Under the pieces are notes generated by a model. It was not told the DNA's origin and made no database searches. It worked only from the letters and a program-made list of their open reading frames with translations. A program made the translations under genes and the position numbers. Below, in pieces: positions 16,440 to 25,852 of a DNA stretch of 64,000 nt. This DNA is from Brachybacterium sp. FME24. GTDB taxonomy: Bacteria; Actinomycetota; Actinomycetes; Actinomycetales; Dermabacteraceae. The stretch's first letter is position 1. Every line of letters starts with the position of its first letter. Where the stretch lies: assembly GCF_014897705.1 (NCBI RefSeq), contig NZ_JABUXV010000015.1:39703-103702 (forward strand), in the 5' to 3' direction.

Positions 16440-18557
16440 GTGTCTACCTCCACCACGTCGAAGAAGTCCGCGTACGGCGCACACAACCTCCAGGTCCTCG
16501 AGGGGCTCGAGGCGGTTCGCAAGCGTCCGGGCATGTATGTCGGTTCCACGGATTCCCGCGGTCTCATGCATTGCCTCTGGGAGATCCTCGACAATGCGGT
16601 CGACGAAGCGCTCGGCGGCGACGGTGACGCGATCGCGGTGATCCTGCACCCCGATGCCTCCGTCGAGGTGCGCGACACCGGCCGCGGCATCCCCGTCGAC
16701 ACCGAGCCGCGCACCGGACTGACCGGTGTCGAGGTGGTGTTCACCAAGCTCCATGCCGGCGGCAAGTTCGGCGGTGGCTCCTATGCGGCCTCCGGCGGCC
16801 TCCATGGCGTCGGCGCGAGCGTCGTCAACGCCCTCTCCGGGCGTCTCGACGTCGAGGTCGACCGCGCCGGCAAGACGTACGCGATGAGCTTCAAGCGCGG
16901 CCATCCGGGAATCTTCGAGGACGGCGACCACCCTGATCCCGAGTCCCACTTCGTCCCCGCAGCGGGACCCGGCGAGCTGCGCGTCATCGGGAAGGTGAAG
17001 CGCGGGGTCTCCGGCACTCGGGTGCGGTACTGGGCAGACCCGCAGATCTTCATCAAGGGCTCCCACTTCTCCCTCGACGATCTCAGTCGCCGTGCCCGTC
17101 AGACGGCCTTCCTGGTCCCCGGCCTGCAGATCTCGGTCACCGACCACCGGCCGGAGGCGTCGCCCGACCAGCCCGCCACCCGCGCGTACAAGTACGACGG
17201 CGGCATCAGCGAATTCGTCGAGTACCTCGCACAGGACGAGAGGATCACCGACGTGATCCGCCTCCAGGGCTCGGGCGACTACACCGAGACGATCCCGGTG
17301 CTCGACAAGAACGGCCACATGGTCTCCACCGACGTGGCCCGTTCCTGTGAGGTCGACATCGCTCTGCGATGGGGCGCGGACTACGACTCGACCCTGCGTT
17401 CCTTCGTGAACATCGTGGCCACGCCCAAGGGTGGAACCCACGTCACCGGCTTCGAGCAGGCGCTGGTCAAGACCATGCGCAAGCAGGTCGAGAATCAGGC
17501 CCGACGGCTGAAGTTCAACACCAAGAACGAGAAGATCGAGAAGGACGACACGCTTGCCGGTCTCACCGCGGTCGTGAGCGTGCGCATCGAAGAGCCGCAG
17601 TTCGAGGGCCAGACCAAAGAGGTGCTCGGCACCCCCGCGATCAGGGCGATCGTCGGCAAGGTCGTCGAGCAGCGACTGACCGACTTCCTCACCTCCCCCA
17701 AGAAGGGGGAGAAGGAGCAGGCAGCACTGGTCGTCGACAAGGTGGTCTCCGAGATGCGCGCCCGCATCGCCGCGCGCATGCACAAGGAGGTCTCACGTCG
17801 CAAGAACGCCTTGGAATCCTCCACCATGCCCACCAAGCTCGCCGATTGCCGCACCCATGACGTCGATCGCTCCGAGCTGTTCATCGTCGAGGGCGACAGC
17901 GCACTGGGCACCGCGAAGAACGCGCGCTCCTCGGAGTTCCAGGCGCTGCTGCCCATCCGCGGCAAGATCCTCAATGTCCAGAAGGCGTCCATCACGGACA
18001 TGCTGAAGAACACCGAGTGCGCGGCGATCATCCAGGTCATCGGCGCGGGCTCCGGGCGCACCTTCGATCTCGAAGCAGCACGCTACGGCAAGATCATCAT
18101 GATGACCGACGCCGACGTCGACGGCGCCCACATCCGTACTCTGCTGCTGACCTTGTTCCACCGCTACATGCGGCCGTTGGTCGAGGCCGGGCGGGTCTAT
18201 GCCGCCGTGCCGCCGCTGCACCGCGTGGAGATCATCCACAGCGGCTCGAAGAAGAACGAGTACGTGTACACGTACTCCGAGACCGAGCTGGACAAGCTGC
18301 TCAAGAGCCTCGAGCGCCGCAACAAGCGCTACAAGGAGCCGATACAGCGCTACAAGGGGCTGGGTGAGATGGATGCCGATCAGCTGGCTGATACCACCAT
18401 GGATCCCGGTCATCGGACTCTGCGCCGGGTGCGCATCGAGGATGCGGAGGCCGCGAGCGCCGTGTTCGAGCTCCTGATGGGCTCCGAGGTCGCCCCGCGC
18501 AAACAGTTCATCATCGAAGGGGCCGAGGAGCTCGACCTGGAGAGGATCGACGCATGA
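16440..18557 (+). CDS. parE: DNA topoisomerase IV subunit B (ATPase subunit)
   Basis: A 705-residue type IIA topoisomerase B subunit that hydrolyses ATP to drive strand passage and chromosome decatenation with the ParC subunit encoded at 23.3-25.8 kb. The GHKL ATPase contains [19 protein letters not shown] and [15 protein letters not shown]. The TOPRIM domain contains [21 protein letters not shown] (catalytic Glu) and [14 protein letters not shown] (metal-binding Asp pair). Its length and the TOPRIM spacing fit ParE/GyrB; the presence of a ParC-like gene in the same region, as usual in actinobacteria with a separate gyrBA near the origin, favours ParE. The hisF gene starts within its stop codon. 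Aminocoumarins and fluoroquinolones target this enzyme family. Confidence 0.88.
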   Translation: MSTSTTSKKSAYGAHNLQVLEGLEAVRKRPGMYVGSTDSRGLMHCLWEILDNAVDEALGGDGDAIAVILHPDASVEVRDTGRGIPVDTEPRTGLTGVEVVFTKLHAGGKFGGGSYAASGGLHGVGASVVNALSGRLDVEVDRAGKTYAMSFKRGHPGIFEDGDHPDPESHFVPAAGPGELRVIGKVKRGVSGTRVRYWADPQIFIKGSHFSLDDLSRRARQTAFLVPGLQISVTDHRPEASPDQPATRAYKYDGGISEFVEYLAQDERITDVIRLQGSGDYTETIPVLDKNGHMVSTDVARSCEVDIALRWGADYDSTLRSFVNIVATPKGGTHVTGFEQALVKTMRKQVENQARRLKFNTKNEKIEKDDTLAGLTAVVSVRIEEPQFEGQTKEVLGTPAIRAIVGKVVEQRLTDFLTSPKKGEKEQAALVVDKVVSEMRARIAARMHKEVSRRKNALESSTMPTKLADCRTHDVDRSELFIVEGDSALGTAKNARSSEFQALLPIRGKILNVQKASITDMLKNTECAAIIQVIGAGSGRTFDLEAARYGKIIMMTDADVDGAHIRTLLLTLFHRYMRPLVEAGRVYAAVPPLHRVEIIHSGSKKNEYVYTYSETELDKLLKSLERRNKRYKEPIQRYKGLGEMDADQLADTTMDPGHRTLRRVRIEDAEAASAVFELLMGSEVAPRKQFIIEGAEELDLERIDA

Positions 18558-19339
18558 GTGTCGCCGTCCGCGTGATCCCCTGCCTGGACGTCGACGCCGG
18601 CCGCGTCGTCAAGGGCGTCAACTTCCAGGGTCTGCGCGATGCGGGCGATCCCGTCGAGCTGGCAGGGCGGTACGGCGCCGAGGGCGCCGACGAGCTCACC
18701 TTCCTCGACGTCACCGCCTCCTCCGGCGGGCGCGAGACCATGATCGACGTGGTGCGCCGTACGGCCGAGCAGATCTTCATCCCGCTCACCGTCGGCGGCG
18801 GTGTGCGCTCGGTGGGCGACGTCGACCAGCTGCTGCGGGCCGGTGCCGACAAGTGCGGAGTCAATACCGCCGCCATCGCCCGCCCCGAACTGATCAGCGA
18901 GATCTCCCGGCGCTTCGGCAACCAGGTGCTCGTGCTCTCGATCGATGCCCGACGCGTCACCGAGGACACCCCGGAGGGCACGGCCCGTTCCGGCTCGGGG
19001 TTCGAGGTCACCACACACGGCGGCCGTCGCGGCACCGGGATCGACGCGATCACGTGGATCCGAGAAGTCACCGAGCGGGGTGCGGGGGAGATCCTGCTGA
19101 ACTCGATGGATGCCGATGGCACCGAGAAGGGCTTCGACCTCGAGCTGATCCGTCTCGCGCGTGGGGCCACGAATCTGCCGCTGATCGCTTCCGGAGGCGC
19201 CGGCCGGCCCTCTGACTTCCCGCCGGCGGTGCATGCGGGGGCGGACGCCGTCCTCGCCGCGAGCGTCTTCCATTTCCAGCAGATGACGATCGCCGAGGCG
19301 AAGCACGCCATGGCGGCCGACGGCATCACCGTGCGGTGA
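18554..19339 (+). CDS. hisF: Imidazole glycerol phosphate synthase, cyclase subunit
   Basis: A 261-residue (beta/alpha)8 barrel that uses ammonia from HisH to convert PRFAR into imidazole glycerol phosphate and AICAR in histidine synthesis. The catalytic aspartates lie in [14 protein letters not shown] (residue 11) and VLSIDARR (about 130). The phosphate loops VGGGVRS, MDADGT and SGGAG are all present. It overlaps parE by ATGA and the downstream phosphoesterase by GTGA, so all three are translationally coupled. No hisH, hisA or other his gene is adjacent, which separates this subunit gene from its pathway within this window. Confidence 0.93.
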   Translation: MSVAVRVIPCLDVDAGRVVKGVNFQGLRDAGDPVELAGRYGAEGADELTFLDVTASSGGRETMIDVVRRTAEQIFIPLTVGGGVRSVGDVDQLLRAGADKCGVNTAAIARPELISEISRRFGNQVLVLSIDARRVTEDTPEGTARSGSGFEVTTHGGRRGTGIDAITWIREVTERGAGEILLNSMDADGTEKGFDLELIRLARGATNLPLIASGGAGRPSDFPPAVHAGADAVLAASVFHFQQMTIAEAKHAMAADGITVR

Positions 19340-20232
19340 GCGCACCTCTCTCGGTCGCCTCCCCTGAGCACGCGCCGCGGCGCTCGTGGGCGCAGAGGGC
19401 CGCCATCGTGGTCGTCGCGGGCCTCGTGGCGATCGCCCTCAGCGCTGGATGGCTGCTCTGGGACAATCGCCGCCTCGATGTGACCAGCTATGAGGTTCCC
19501 GTGCCTCAGCTCCCGGAAGCGGTCGATGGGCTGCGCATCGCCCAGGTCTCCGACCTGCACGCCGCCTCCTTCGGCAGTTTCCCGGATCGTCTCGTCACGG
19601 CCGTAGAGGCTGCGCAGCCGGACCTCGTCGCGGTCACCGGCGATCTGATCGATATCCGCACCGTCGAGCTCGACGGGGTGCTCGCCGTGATGAGGCAGCT
19701 CCAGCAGATCGCGCCGACGTACTTCGTGCTGGGGAACCACGAGGCGGAATCCGTGCTCCGGGGTGAACTGCTCTCCGGTCTGGAGGATCTCGGGGTCGTC
19801 ATCCTTCGCGACGAGGCGGTCACCGAGGAGATCGCCGGCTCATCCATCACCCTCGTCGGGCTCGATGACCCCCGTGTCGACCTTTCGGCGGGCCGGGATG
19901 CCAAGAGTCCGCGCGAGATCCTGAGCGGACTGGAACTGCCCGAGGGGCGAGCGACGATACTCCTCGCGCATCGTCCCGAACTGCTCGACGACTATGCCGG
20001 AACGGGTATCGACCTGGTGCTGGCGGGCCATGCCCACGGCGGCCAGGTGCGCGTCCCCGGCATCGGCGCTCTGTTCGCATCGCACCAGGGCTGGTTCCCC
20101 GAGCTCACCGAGGGGGTGCATTCCCGGGGCGAGACTTCCCTGGTCATCAGCCGCGGTCTCGGCAACAGCATTGCCGGCGTGCGCGTGAACAACCCGCGCG
20201 AGCTCATCGTGGTGGATCTGCGCACCGCGTGA
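19336..20232 (+). CDS. Membrane-anchored metallophosphoesterase (YaeI-like)
   Basis: A 298-residue calcineurin-like phosphoesterase. A hydrophobic segment at about 17-37 is a signal anchor, placing the catalytic domain outside the membrane. The dimetal motifs appear in order: SDLHAA, GDLID, GNHE, AHRPE and GHAHGGQ. Relatives hydrolyse lipid-linked or other phosphate esters (for example UDP-diacylglucosamine-type or unknown substrates); the substrate here is not determinable. It is the third gene of the parE-hisF unit, starting with a GTG inside the hisF stop. Confidence 0.84.
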   Translation: MSAPLSVASPEHAPRRSWAQRAAIVVVAGLVAIALSAGWLLWDNRRLDVTSYEVPVPQLPEAVDGLRIAQVSDLHAASFGSFPDRLVTAVEAAQPDLVAVTGDLIDIRTVELDGVLAVMRQLQQIAPTYFVLGNHEAESVLRGELLSGLEDLGVVILRDEAVTEEIAGSSITLVGLDDPRVDLSAGRDAKSPREILSGLELPEGRATILLAHRPELLDDYAGTGIDLVLAGHAHGGQVRVPGIGALFASHQGWFPELTEGVHSRGETSLVISRGLGNSIAGVRVNNPRELIVVDLRTA

Positions 20233-20294
20233 TGCCCCGGCCTGCGGACCAGGACATCACGCGTGACGGGGCCGAAACCTGCTGACGGAGCTTC

Positions 20295-20606
20295 TCACCG
20301 GCGCAGGAAGCCGGTGCTGATCAGTGCGCGCTGGAAGGCGAGCTCGGTCTCGCGAAGTGCCTGCTCGGCGGCCTGACGGCGTCGAGCCTGGTCGATTGCT
20401 CGCCGCCGGGCAGAGACGCGGCGCCGAGCTGTCGGGAGCGCCTCAGAAGTCTCGTCGATCGACGTTGCGCTGCGGTCCCGGGCCGAGGTGGCGGCGGGAG
20501 GTGACGCCGTGCTCAGGGAGCCAGCGAGCGGCGCAGTGAGAGCATTCGTGTCGGTGGTGGTCATGGTGGTGGGTGTCGTGCTGTCGCGGGTCGTGCTCGC
20601 GGACAT
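20295..20606 (-). CDS. Small hypothetical protein with helical C-terminus
   Basis: A 103-residue reading frame with AGGAG seven bases before the ATG. The first half is Ser/Thr/Ala rich; the second half is a basic, amphipathic helix (RRAIDQARRRQAAEQALRET) ending FQRALISTGFLRR. No family was recognised. The ribosome binding site and the orderly C-terminal helix support it; its low-complexity N-terminus and the GC-rich context, where spurious frames are long, argue caution. Confidence 0.45.
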   Translation of the reverse strand: MSASTTRDSTTPTTMTTTDTNALTAPLAGSLSTASPPAATSARDRSATSIDETSEALPTARRRVSARRRAIDQARRRQAAEQALRETELAFQRALISTGFLRR

Positions 20607-21201
20607 GGTGCGGCTCCTGGAAAGAGGGTGGGATCAGTCTTCTCGGCACGACGGACAGGACCTGTCCGCGATGTCGGAGGGCGTCAGGGAGCGCTCGATC
20701 GGGATCGAGTAGGTCGCCGTGACGAGGCGTGCCGGTGGGTGGTGGCCTATCCGGCGGTGCGCGCAGCGGGTTCCGGTGTCAGGGGGCCCAGTCGCCGCTG
20801 TGGGGGCCTATGCGGCGCTGCCGGCAGCGCCGCGGCCCTCACCGGCCGCTGGTGCGTCCACGGTCGATCCGTGGTGCCGGACGAGGGAGACGACGGTGGC
20901 GACCGGCGCCGCGGCCGCGCAGGCCGGGTTCGGGGTCGTGTGCATCTCCATACGGACAGTCGACCATCCCGGTGACCGGGCGCACAAGTGAATATCCTTC
21001 CCGCGGTCCCGGGCCGTGCCGATCCCGGCCACAGCTGGCCCCGGCTCTCGCGGATGTCTGCCCAGTTGGTCTCGGGCGCAGTGAGAGCACGGGCGTCGCC
21101 GCCGCTCCGACGGCGAGGACCCGGCCTCGCCCTCGGCAGGGCGGGACCGGGTCCTCGACGGGTGCACCGCGGCGCGCGGAGCTCAGAGGCTCACGCGGAG
21201 G
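20607..21201. other. 595-base stretch without a supportable gene
   Basis: Frames exist on both strands but none has a convincing start, codon pattern or family match. A 14-base direct repeat GCGCAGTGAGAGCA occurs at 20531-20544 (inside the preceding gene) and 21076-21089; on the reverse strand both copies can encode C-S-H-C. The 3' part holds the terminator listed next. Confidence 0.5.
21115..21156 (-). terminator. Hairpin downstream of the mutarotase gene
   Basis: GAGGACCCGG (21115-21124) pairs with CCGGGTCCTC (21147-21156), with a further inner pairing. It lies 46 bases past the reverse-strand stop codon. Confidence 0.6.
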
Positions 21202-22074
21202 TCAGTGCTCGATGCGGTAGGTGGCACCGAGGGTGTGGGATTCTCCGGGCTCGAGCGCGACGAAGCGGTCCTTCGCGACTGCCGGTTCGAGGCACACGAA
21301 CTCGGTCCACGAGGCGTCGGGGATGTCTGCCATGGAGGTCACGAGCTCGTCCCACGGGTTCCAGACGACGGTCTTGGCGGTGCCCCGTGGGGTGGAGATG
21401 ATTCGACGGGAGCCCACCTCGTCGACGATGACAACCTCTCCGTGCGCGTCCACGATCCGGTCGGTGGAGCCGGTCAGGCGCAGCGGTTCGCTCCCGAGCA
21501 CATCGGCGGCGAGGCCGCGGGTGTTGTCGAGGTAGGGCGCGTTCTCGAGGCCCTCGATCGCGATCCGGCGCACGTCGCCGACCGCGAGATACGTGTGCAG
21601 CGCCGCCTCGAGCTCGAGCGGCTCCGCCCCGGCGGTGATCGTCACGTCCACGCAGAGCTCGGAGCCGATCCGGACGACCGCAGTCGCCGTCAGCTTCGCG
21701 GCGTCCTTCGGAGTCATCAGCTCCAGGACCACGTCCTGACCCTCGAGCGAGGCAGCGGTGAGTTCCCAGCGCACATTGCGCAGCCAGCCGTGCTTGACCG
21801 TCATGTCTCCCTCGCGTCCGGGGCCGAACCACGGGCCGATCACCGGGATGCCCCCGCGGATGGCCTCACCCGCGCCGAAGGCCGAGTCGGGGCTCAACCA
21901 CAGCAGATCGGACTCTCCGGCAGGGACCCAGCTGGTCAGATGCGCGCCGTCGAGGTGGAGTACGCCGCGGGCGGCCGGGACGTCGATCACGAGCACGTCG
22001 GCGCCGCGGACCTCCTCGAGGGTGACGCCATCGGGCAGCGTGGGCATGGATGCATCGGTGCGAGCAGTGTTCAT
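21202..22074 (-). CDS. D-hexose-6-phosphate mutarotase (YeaD family)
   Basis: A 290-residue aldose-1-epimerase-fold protein of the glucose-6-phosphate 1-epimerase branch. Typical segments are AHLTSWVPAGESDLLWLSPDSAF, AIRGGIPVIGPWFGPG (sugar phosphate site) and KHGWLRNVRWEL with the catalytic His. A second catalytic region lies in the LHTYLAVGDVRRIAIEGLE block, and a terminal CLEPAVAKDRFVALEPGES segment carries the catalytic Glu. The enzyme interconverts alpha and beta anomers of hexose-6-phosphates in the cytoplasm, feeding glycolysis and the pentose phosphate pathway. An in-frame ATG nine bases upstream is possible; the GAGAG before 22074 is a weak ribosome binding site. It is separated from the upstream membrane protein by 44 bases and may be cotranscribed. 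Confidence 0.82.
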   Translation of the reverse strand: MNTARTDASMPTLPDGVTLEEVRGADVLVIDVPAARGVLHLDGAHLTSWVPAGESDLLWLSPDSAFGAGEAIRGGIPVIGPWFGPGREGDMTVKHGWLRNVRWELTAASLEGQDVVLELMTPKDAAKLTATAVVRIGSELCVDVTITAGAEPLELEAALHTYLAVGDVRRIAIEGLENAPYLDNTRGLAADVLGSEPLRLTGSTDRIVDAHGEVVIVDEVGSRRIISTPRGTAKTVVWNPWDELVTSMADIPDASWTEFVCLEPAVAKDRFVALEPGESHTLGATYRIEH

Positions 22075-22118
22075 GTCTCTCATCGTTGCACGGGCGAGGG
22101 GTGCATCGACGGCAGCAT

Positions 22119-23273
22119 TCACTCTGTTGCCGTGCCGGCTGTTCCCGAGTCCTGGGGGGTGACGTCCCCACCGCTCAGTGCCTCGGGCTCGACTTCCGCG
22201 GTGCCCTCTCCCGCTGCGGAGACGGCGCGGATGAGCAGCAGCAGCCAGACGTAGACGGTCGCCGCCGCTCCCATCTCGAAGGCGGTCATGTTCAGGTATC
22301 CGACGCCCTCGAACAGGACGATCAGCATCACGAGGATCGCGAACGCGAGACCGGTGAAGACGAGCAGTCCGCCCGGGAGGCGATGAAGCAGCACCGGGAA
22401 GACGATCAGGGCCAGGCCGAACACCACCACGAGAGATTCGGCGGCGACGTTGTGCCAGTACTCGCTGACGTTCAGGGAGATCACCGCGACCAGCACCAGG
22501 AGCAGACCGAGCACCACCAGGGTCCCGCGCACCACCTGGACCTTCCACCACGGCTCGCCGGCCGCGCGGGCCCAGCGGCCCAGATCATGGGCGAGGAAGT
22601 CCCCGACGGTCACGAAGGCGAGGCCGGTCAGCGCCAGGGTGAGGTTGAAGGTGGTGCCGGCGCGGTCCGAGCTCGCGCCGAGCTGCGAGAAGAACCGCTG
22701 CCACCAGGACGGGTCCGGGGCGAGCAGGGCGGCCGCGAGCACTCCCACGGTCAGGAAGACCATGAGCAGAGTGGCGAGGGATCGACCGTTCAGGGCCGCG
22801 GCGCTCGCCCCGACGACATACGCCCAGATACCGGTCGTCACGCTCACCCAGAAGGTGCCCGCGAACCGATCCAGCGCCACCCCGAGGAACGCCTGCTGCA
22901 GCACGGCGAACATCGCGCTCGTCAGGAGGAAGGCGAGAACCGCGTACACCAGGGCCGGCCCGGTGATCGCGAGGGCCCGACGCCACCACGGGATCTTCCG
23001 CATCCAGGGATGGCGCCGCGGGGTGAGGACGAGGAGTGCACCGGTTCCGACCAGGCCCGAGGTGACCAGGGCGGACACGCCGGCCACCTGGCCGATGGAG
23101 CCTTCACCGGACAGGGGAGCGGTGCCGCGCAGGGCGATCAGTCCGACCAGGAGACCTGCTGTCGCACCGGCGATGCCGAGCGCGAGGGTGATGCTCTCCG
23201 AGCGCGTCGAGGGCGTCGGCCCGCGGCGCGCACGAGTGCGGAGCACGGGAGGCGTGCTCCCTGGTCCGGACAT
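22119..23273 (-). CDS. Polytopic membrane protein (DUF998-like)
   Basis: A 384-residue integral membrane protein with about nine hydrophobic helices starting near residue 28 and a short acidic C-terminal tail. A segment with WWQRFFSQLG followed by FNLTLALTGLAF resembles DUF998 proteins; the match is by eye only. No transport or enzymatic motif is visible. The likely ATG (23273) follows the parC stop by about 20 bases, so it is probably cotranscribed with parC. Its frame remains open upstream into parC, but that extension has no membrane-protein character. Confidence 0.65.
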   Translation of the reverse strand: MSGPGSTPPVLRTRARRGPTPSTRSESITLALGIAGATAGLLVGLIALRGTAPLSGEGSIGQVAGVSALVTSGLVGTGALLVLTPRRHPWMRKIPWWRRALAITGPALVYAVLAFLLTSAMFAVLQQAFLGVALDRFAGTFWVSVTTGIWAYVVGASAAALNGRSLATLLMVFLTVGVLAAALLAPDPSWWQRFFSQLGASSDRAGTTFNLTLALTGLAFVTVGDFLAHDLGRWARAAGEPWWKVQVVRGTLVVLGLLLVLVAVISLNVSEYWHNVAAESLVVVFGLALIVFPVLLHRLPGGLLVFTGLAFAILVMLIVLFEGVGYLNMTAFEMGAAATVYVWLLLLIRAVSAAGEGTAEVEPEALSGGDVTPQDSGTAGTATE

Positions 23274-23293
23274 GGGACTCGTGGCCGGCCAGG

Positions 23294-25762
23294 TCAGCCG
23301 ACGGCAGCGATCGGCACCGCGACCGGGGTGCCCGAGCCGTCCCGTCGTCCGGTGGGTTCGGGCAGATCGATCGGTTGGCCGGCCTCGGAGGAGGCACGTG
23401 CCGGATGCGGGACCACCCAGCCGCCGATCAGCGTGTCCTCTCCGCGCAGGAATCGGTGGCACCGCATTCCGGCGGTGGCGCGACCCTTGGCGGGATACTC
23501 CGTCAGCGGGCTCACCTTGAGCGAGCCGGTCTGGAGCAGCGGAAGGGCGTCGGAACTGCCGGAGACGGTCACGACGTCCGCCGGGGAGGTGACGTCGACC
23601 GCCCCGAAGGAGATCACCTGCGAGTCGTCTGCGAGCTTGATCCCTGCGACGCCGCCGGCGCCGCGCCCCTGCGGGCGGACTCCGGAGGAGGGGAAGTGCA
23701 GCAGCTGGGCATCAGAGGTGACGAAGACGAGATCCAGGTCGGTGTCGTCCTCGAGATCGACCACACCGACCACCGCGTCGCCGTCCTTGAGCGCGATGAT
23801 CTCGAACCCGTCGGACTTCGGGAAATCGAGTTGGACCCGCTTCACCACGCCCTGCCGGGTGCCGAGCGCGACCGCCCCTCCCCGGGCGACGTCCGCCTCG
23901 GCGAGGCGGATCACCCCCAGGGCGCGCTCGTCGCGCCCGAGATCGATGAGGTCGGCCAAGCGGGTGCCTCCCGCCAGGGACGGCGCCCCGGCGGTCGGTG
24001 CCAGCGAGGGAAGGTCCACCACGGACAGGTGCAGCACCCGGCCGCGGTCGGTGACGACACCGACGGTGGAGCGGGTCGAGGTCTGCACTCCAGCGAGGAT
24101 CACGTCGTGCGACCCGCGGGGTCCTTCCCGCAGCAGCGGGCCCTCGCCGGCGACGCGCGCCACCAGCCCGGTGCCGGTCAGCAGCACGCCACAGGGCTCG
24201 TCGGCGACCTCGAGAGAGCCTCCGGCGGTGACGACGGGCTGATCGGCGGCCTCCAGTAGCACGGTGCGACGTGAGTCCCCGTGCTGGGCGGCGACCGCTG
24301 CGAGCTCGTCGGACACGAGCGTGCGCAGCACGGAGTCGGAGCCCAGGATCTCCTCGAGCTCCTCGATCTCGCGGCGCAGCTCGTCGCGCTCTCCCTCGAG
24401 CTCGACCTGGGAGAAACGGGTCAGGCGCCGCAGCCGCAGCTCGAGGATGTACTCGGCTTGCAGGTGGGACAGGTCGAACACGCCCATCAGGCGGGTGCGG
24501 GCGGACTCCGCGTCGTCGCTGGAGCGCACGATCTGGATGACTTCATCGATGTCGAGGATCGCGAGGAGGAGGCCTTCGACCAGGTGCAGACGGGCCTTGC
24601 GCTTGGCCAGCCGGTGCTCGGTGCGGCGGCGTACGACCTTCAGCCGGTGCTCGACGAACACCTCGAGCATCTGCTTCAGGCCCAGGGTGCGCGGCTGCCC
24701 CTCGACGAGCGCGACGTTGTTGATCCCGAAGGACTCCTCCAGCGGCGTGTACTTGTACAGCTGCTGGAGCACCGCTTCGGGGTCGTAGCCCGATTTCACG
24801 GTCATCACCAGGCGCAGACCGTGATGACGGTCGGTGAGGTCCTGATAGTCGGTGATGCCCTGGACCCGCTTGGCCTGCACCGCATCGCGCAGCTTCTCGG
24901 CGACCTTCTCGGGGCCGACCTGGTAAGGGAGCTCCGTGACGACGATGCCCTTGCGGCGTGAGGTGATGTTCTCGACGCGGGTGGTGGCGCGCATCTTGAA
25001 CGAGCCGCGACCGGTGCGGTACGCATCGCGGATGCCCTCCAGCCCGACGATCCTGCCGCCCGTGGGGAGGTCGGGGCCGGGGACGAAGCGCATGAGAGCC
25101 TCGAGCTCCGCGTCGGGATGCTCGATCAGGTGGCGCGCAGCGGCGATGGTCTCGACCAGGTTGTGGGGCGCCATGTTCGTGGCCATCCCGACGGCGATCC
25201 CGGAGGCCCCATTGACCAGAAGGTTCGGGTACTGGGCGGGGAGGACCTCGGGCTGGATGAGCTGATTGTCGTAGTTCGGCACCATGTCCACGACGTCCTC
25301 GTCCAGCGAGTCCGTCATCAGCAGGGCCGCTCCGGCAGGTCGCGCCTCGGTGTACCGGGGAGCGGCAGGGCCGTTGTCCAGGGAGCCGAAGTTGCCGTGC
25401 CCGTCCACCAGCGGCATCCGCATGTTGAAGCTCTGCGCCATGCGCACCAGGGCGTCATAGATCGCGGTGTCGCCATGGGGGTGGAGCTTGCCCATCACCT
25501 CGCCCACCACGCGCTGGCTCTTCACGTGCCCACGATCGGGGCGCAGCCCCATGTCGGCCATCATGTAGAGGATGCGCCGTTGGACCGGTTTCAGGCCGTC
25601 CCGGGCATCGGGCAGCGCCCGGGAATAGATCACGGAGTACGCGTACTCGAGGAACGACGTCTCCATCTCACTGGTGACGTCGATATCGACGATCGTCTCG
25701 TCGACGGCGTCGTCCCCGGCGGGCGGCTGGGTGCTTCGTGATCGGGCCATGAGGGACATCAT
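23294..25762 (-). CDS. parC: DNA topoisomerase IV subunit A
   Basis: An 822-residue type IIA topoisomerase A subunit that cuts and religates DNA to decatenate chromosomes, working with ParE from 16.4 kb. The winged-helix cleavage domain includes GLKPVQRRILYMM, the quinolone-determining region KLHPHGDTAIYDAL (Thr99 and Asp103 at the usual resistance positions) and the catalytic tyrosine in AAPRYTEAR (Tyr137). A coiled-coil and C-gate follow, then a C-terminal beta-pinwheel with degenerate blades. The short wrap region and location favour ParC over GyrA. Three ATGs (25762, 25759, 25750) are close together and none has a strong ribosome binding site, so the exact start is uncertain. Confidence 0.88.
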   Translation of the reverse strand: MMSLMARSRSTQPPAGDDAVDETIVDIDVTSEMETSFLEYAYSVIYSRALPDARDGLKPVQRRILYMMADMGLRPDRGHVKSQRVVGEVMGKLHPHGDTAIYDALVRMAQSFNMRMPLVDGHGNFGSLDNGPAAPRYTEARPAGAALLMTDSLDEDVVDMVPNYDNQLIQPEVLPAQYPNLLVNGASGIAVGMATNMAPHNLVETIAAARHLIEHPDAELEALMRFVPGPDLPTGGRIVGLEGIRDAYRTGRGSFKMRATTRVENITSRRKGIVVTELPYQVGPEKVAEKLRDAVQAKRVQGITDYQDLTDRHHGLRLVMTVKSGYDPEAVLQQLYKYTPLEESFGINNVALVEGQPRTLGLKQMLEVFVEHRLKVVRRRTEHRLAKRKARLHLVEGLLLAILDIDEVIQIVRSSDDAESARTRLMGVFDLSHLQAEYILELRLRRLTRFSQVELEGERDELRREIEELEEILGSDSVLRTLVSDELAAVAAQHGDSRRTVLLEAADQPVVTAGGSLEVADEPCGVLLTGTGLVARVAGEGPLLREGPRGSHDVILAGVQTSTRSTVGVVTDRGRVLHLSVVDLPSLAPTAGAPSLAGGTRLADLIDLGRDERALGVIRLAEADVARGGAVALGTRQGVVKRVQLDFPKSDGFEIIALKDGDAVVGVVDLEDDTDLDLVFVTSDAQLLHFPSSGVRPQGRGAGGVAGIKLADDSQVISFGAVDVTSPADVVTVSGSSDALPLLQTGSLKVSPLTEYPAKGRATAGMRCHRFLRGEDTLIGGWVVPHPARASSEAGQPIDLPEPTGRRDGSGTPVAVPIAAVG

Positions 25763-25840
25763 GGCGCATGACCGGCCACGATCCCGGGAACCGGCGCCCC
25801 GACGGGACGTGAATCCCGTCTACTCGCCTTCTGCCGACGA

Positions 25841-25846
25841 TAGGAT
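25841..25846 (+). promoter_or_regulatory. -10 box of a leaderless promoter for the GNAT/acyl-CoA synthetase gene
   Basis: TAGGAT, then CCGACC, then the ATG at 25853. The box is identical in sequence to the one before parE, and there is no ribosome binding site. Confidence 0.55.
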
Positions 25847-25852
25847 CCGACC

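Noticed and set aside
20719..21167. Several 70-160 codon frames on both strands.
   Set aside because: No ribosome binding site, no codon bias and no family resemblance; mutual overlap on both strands is typical of spurious GC-rich frames.
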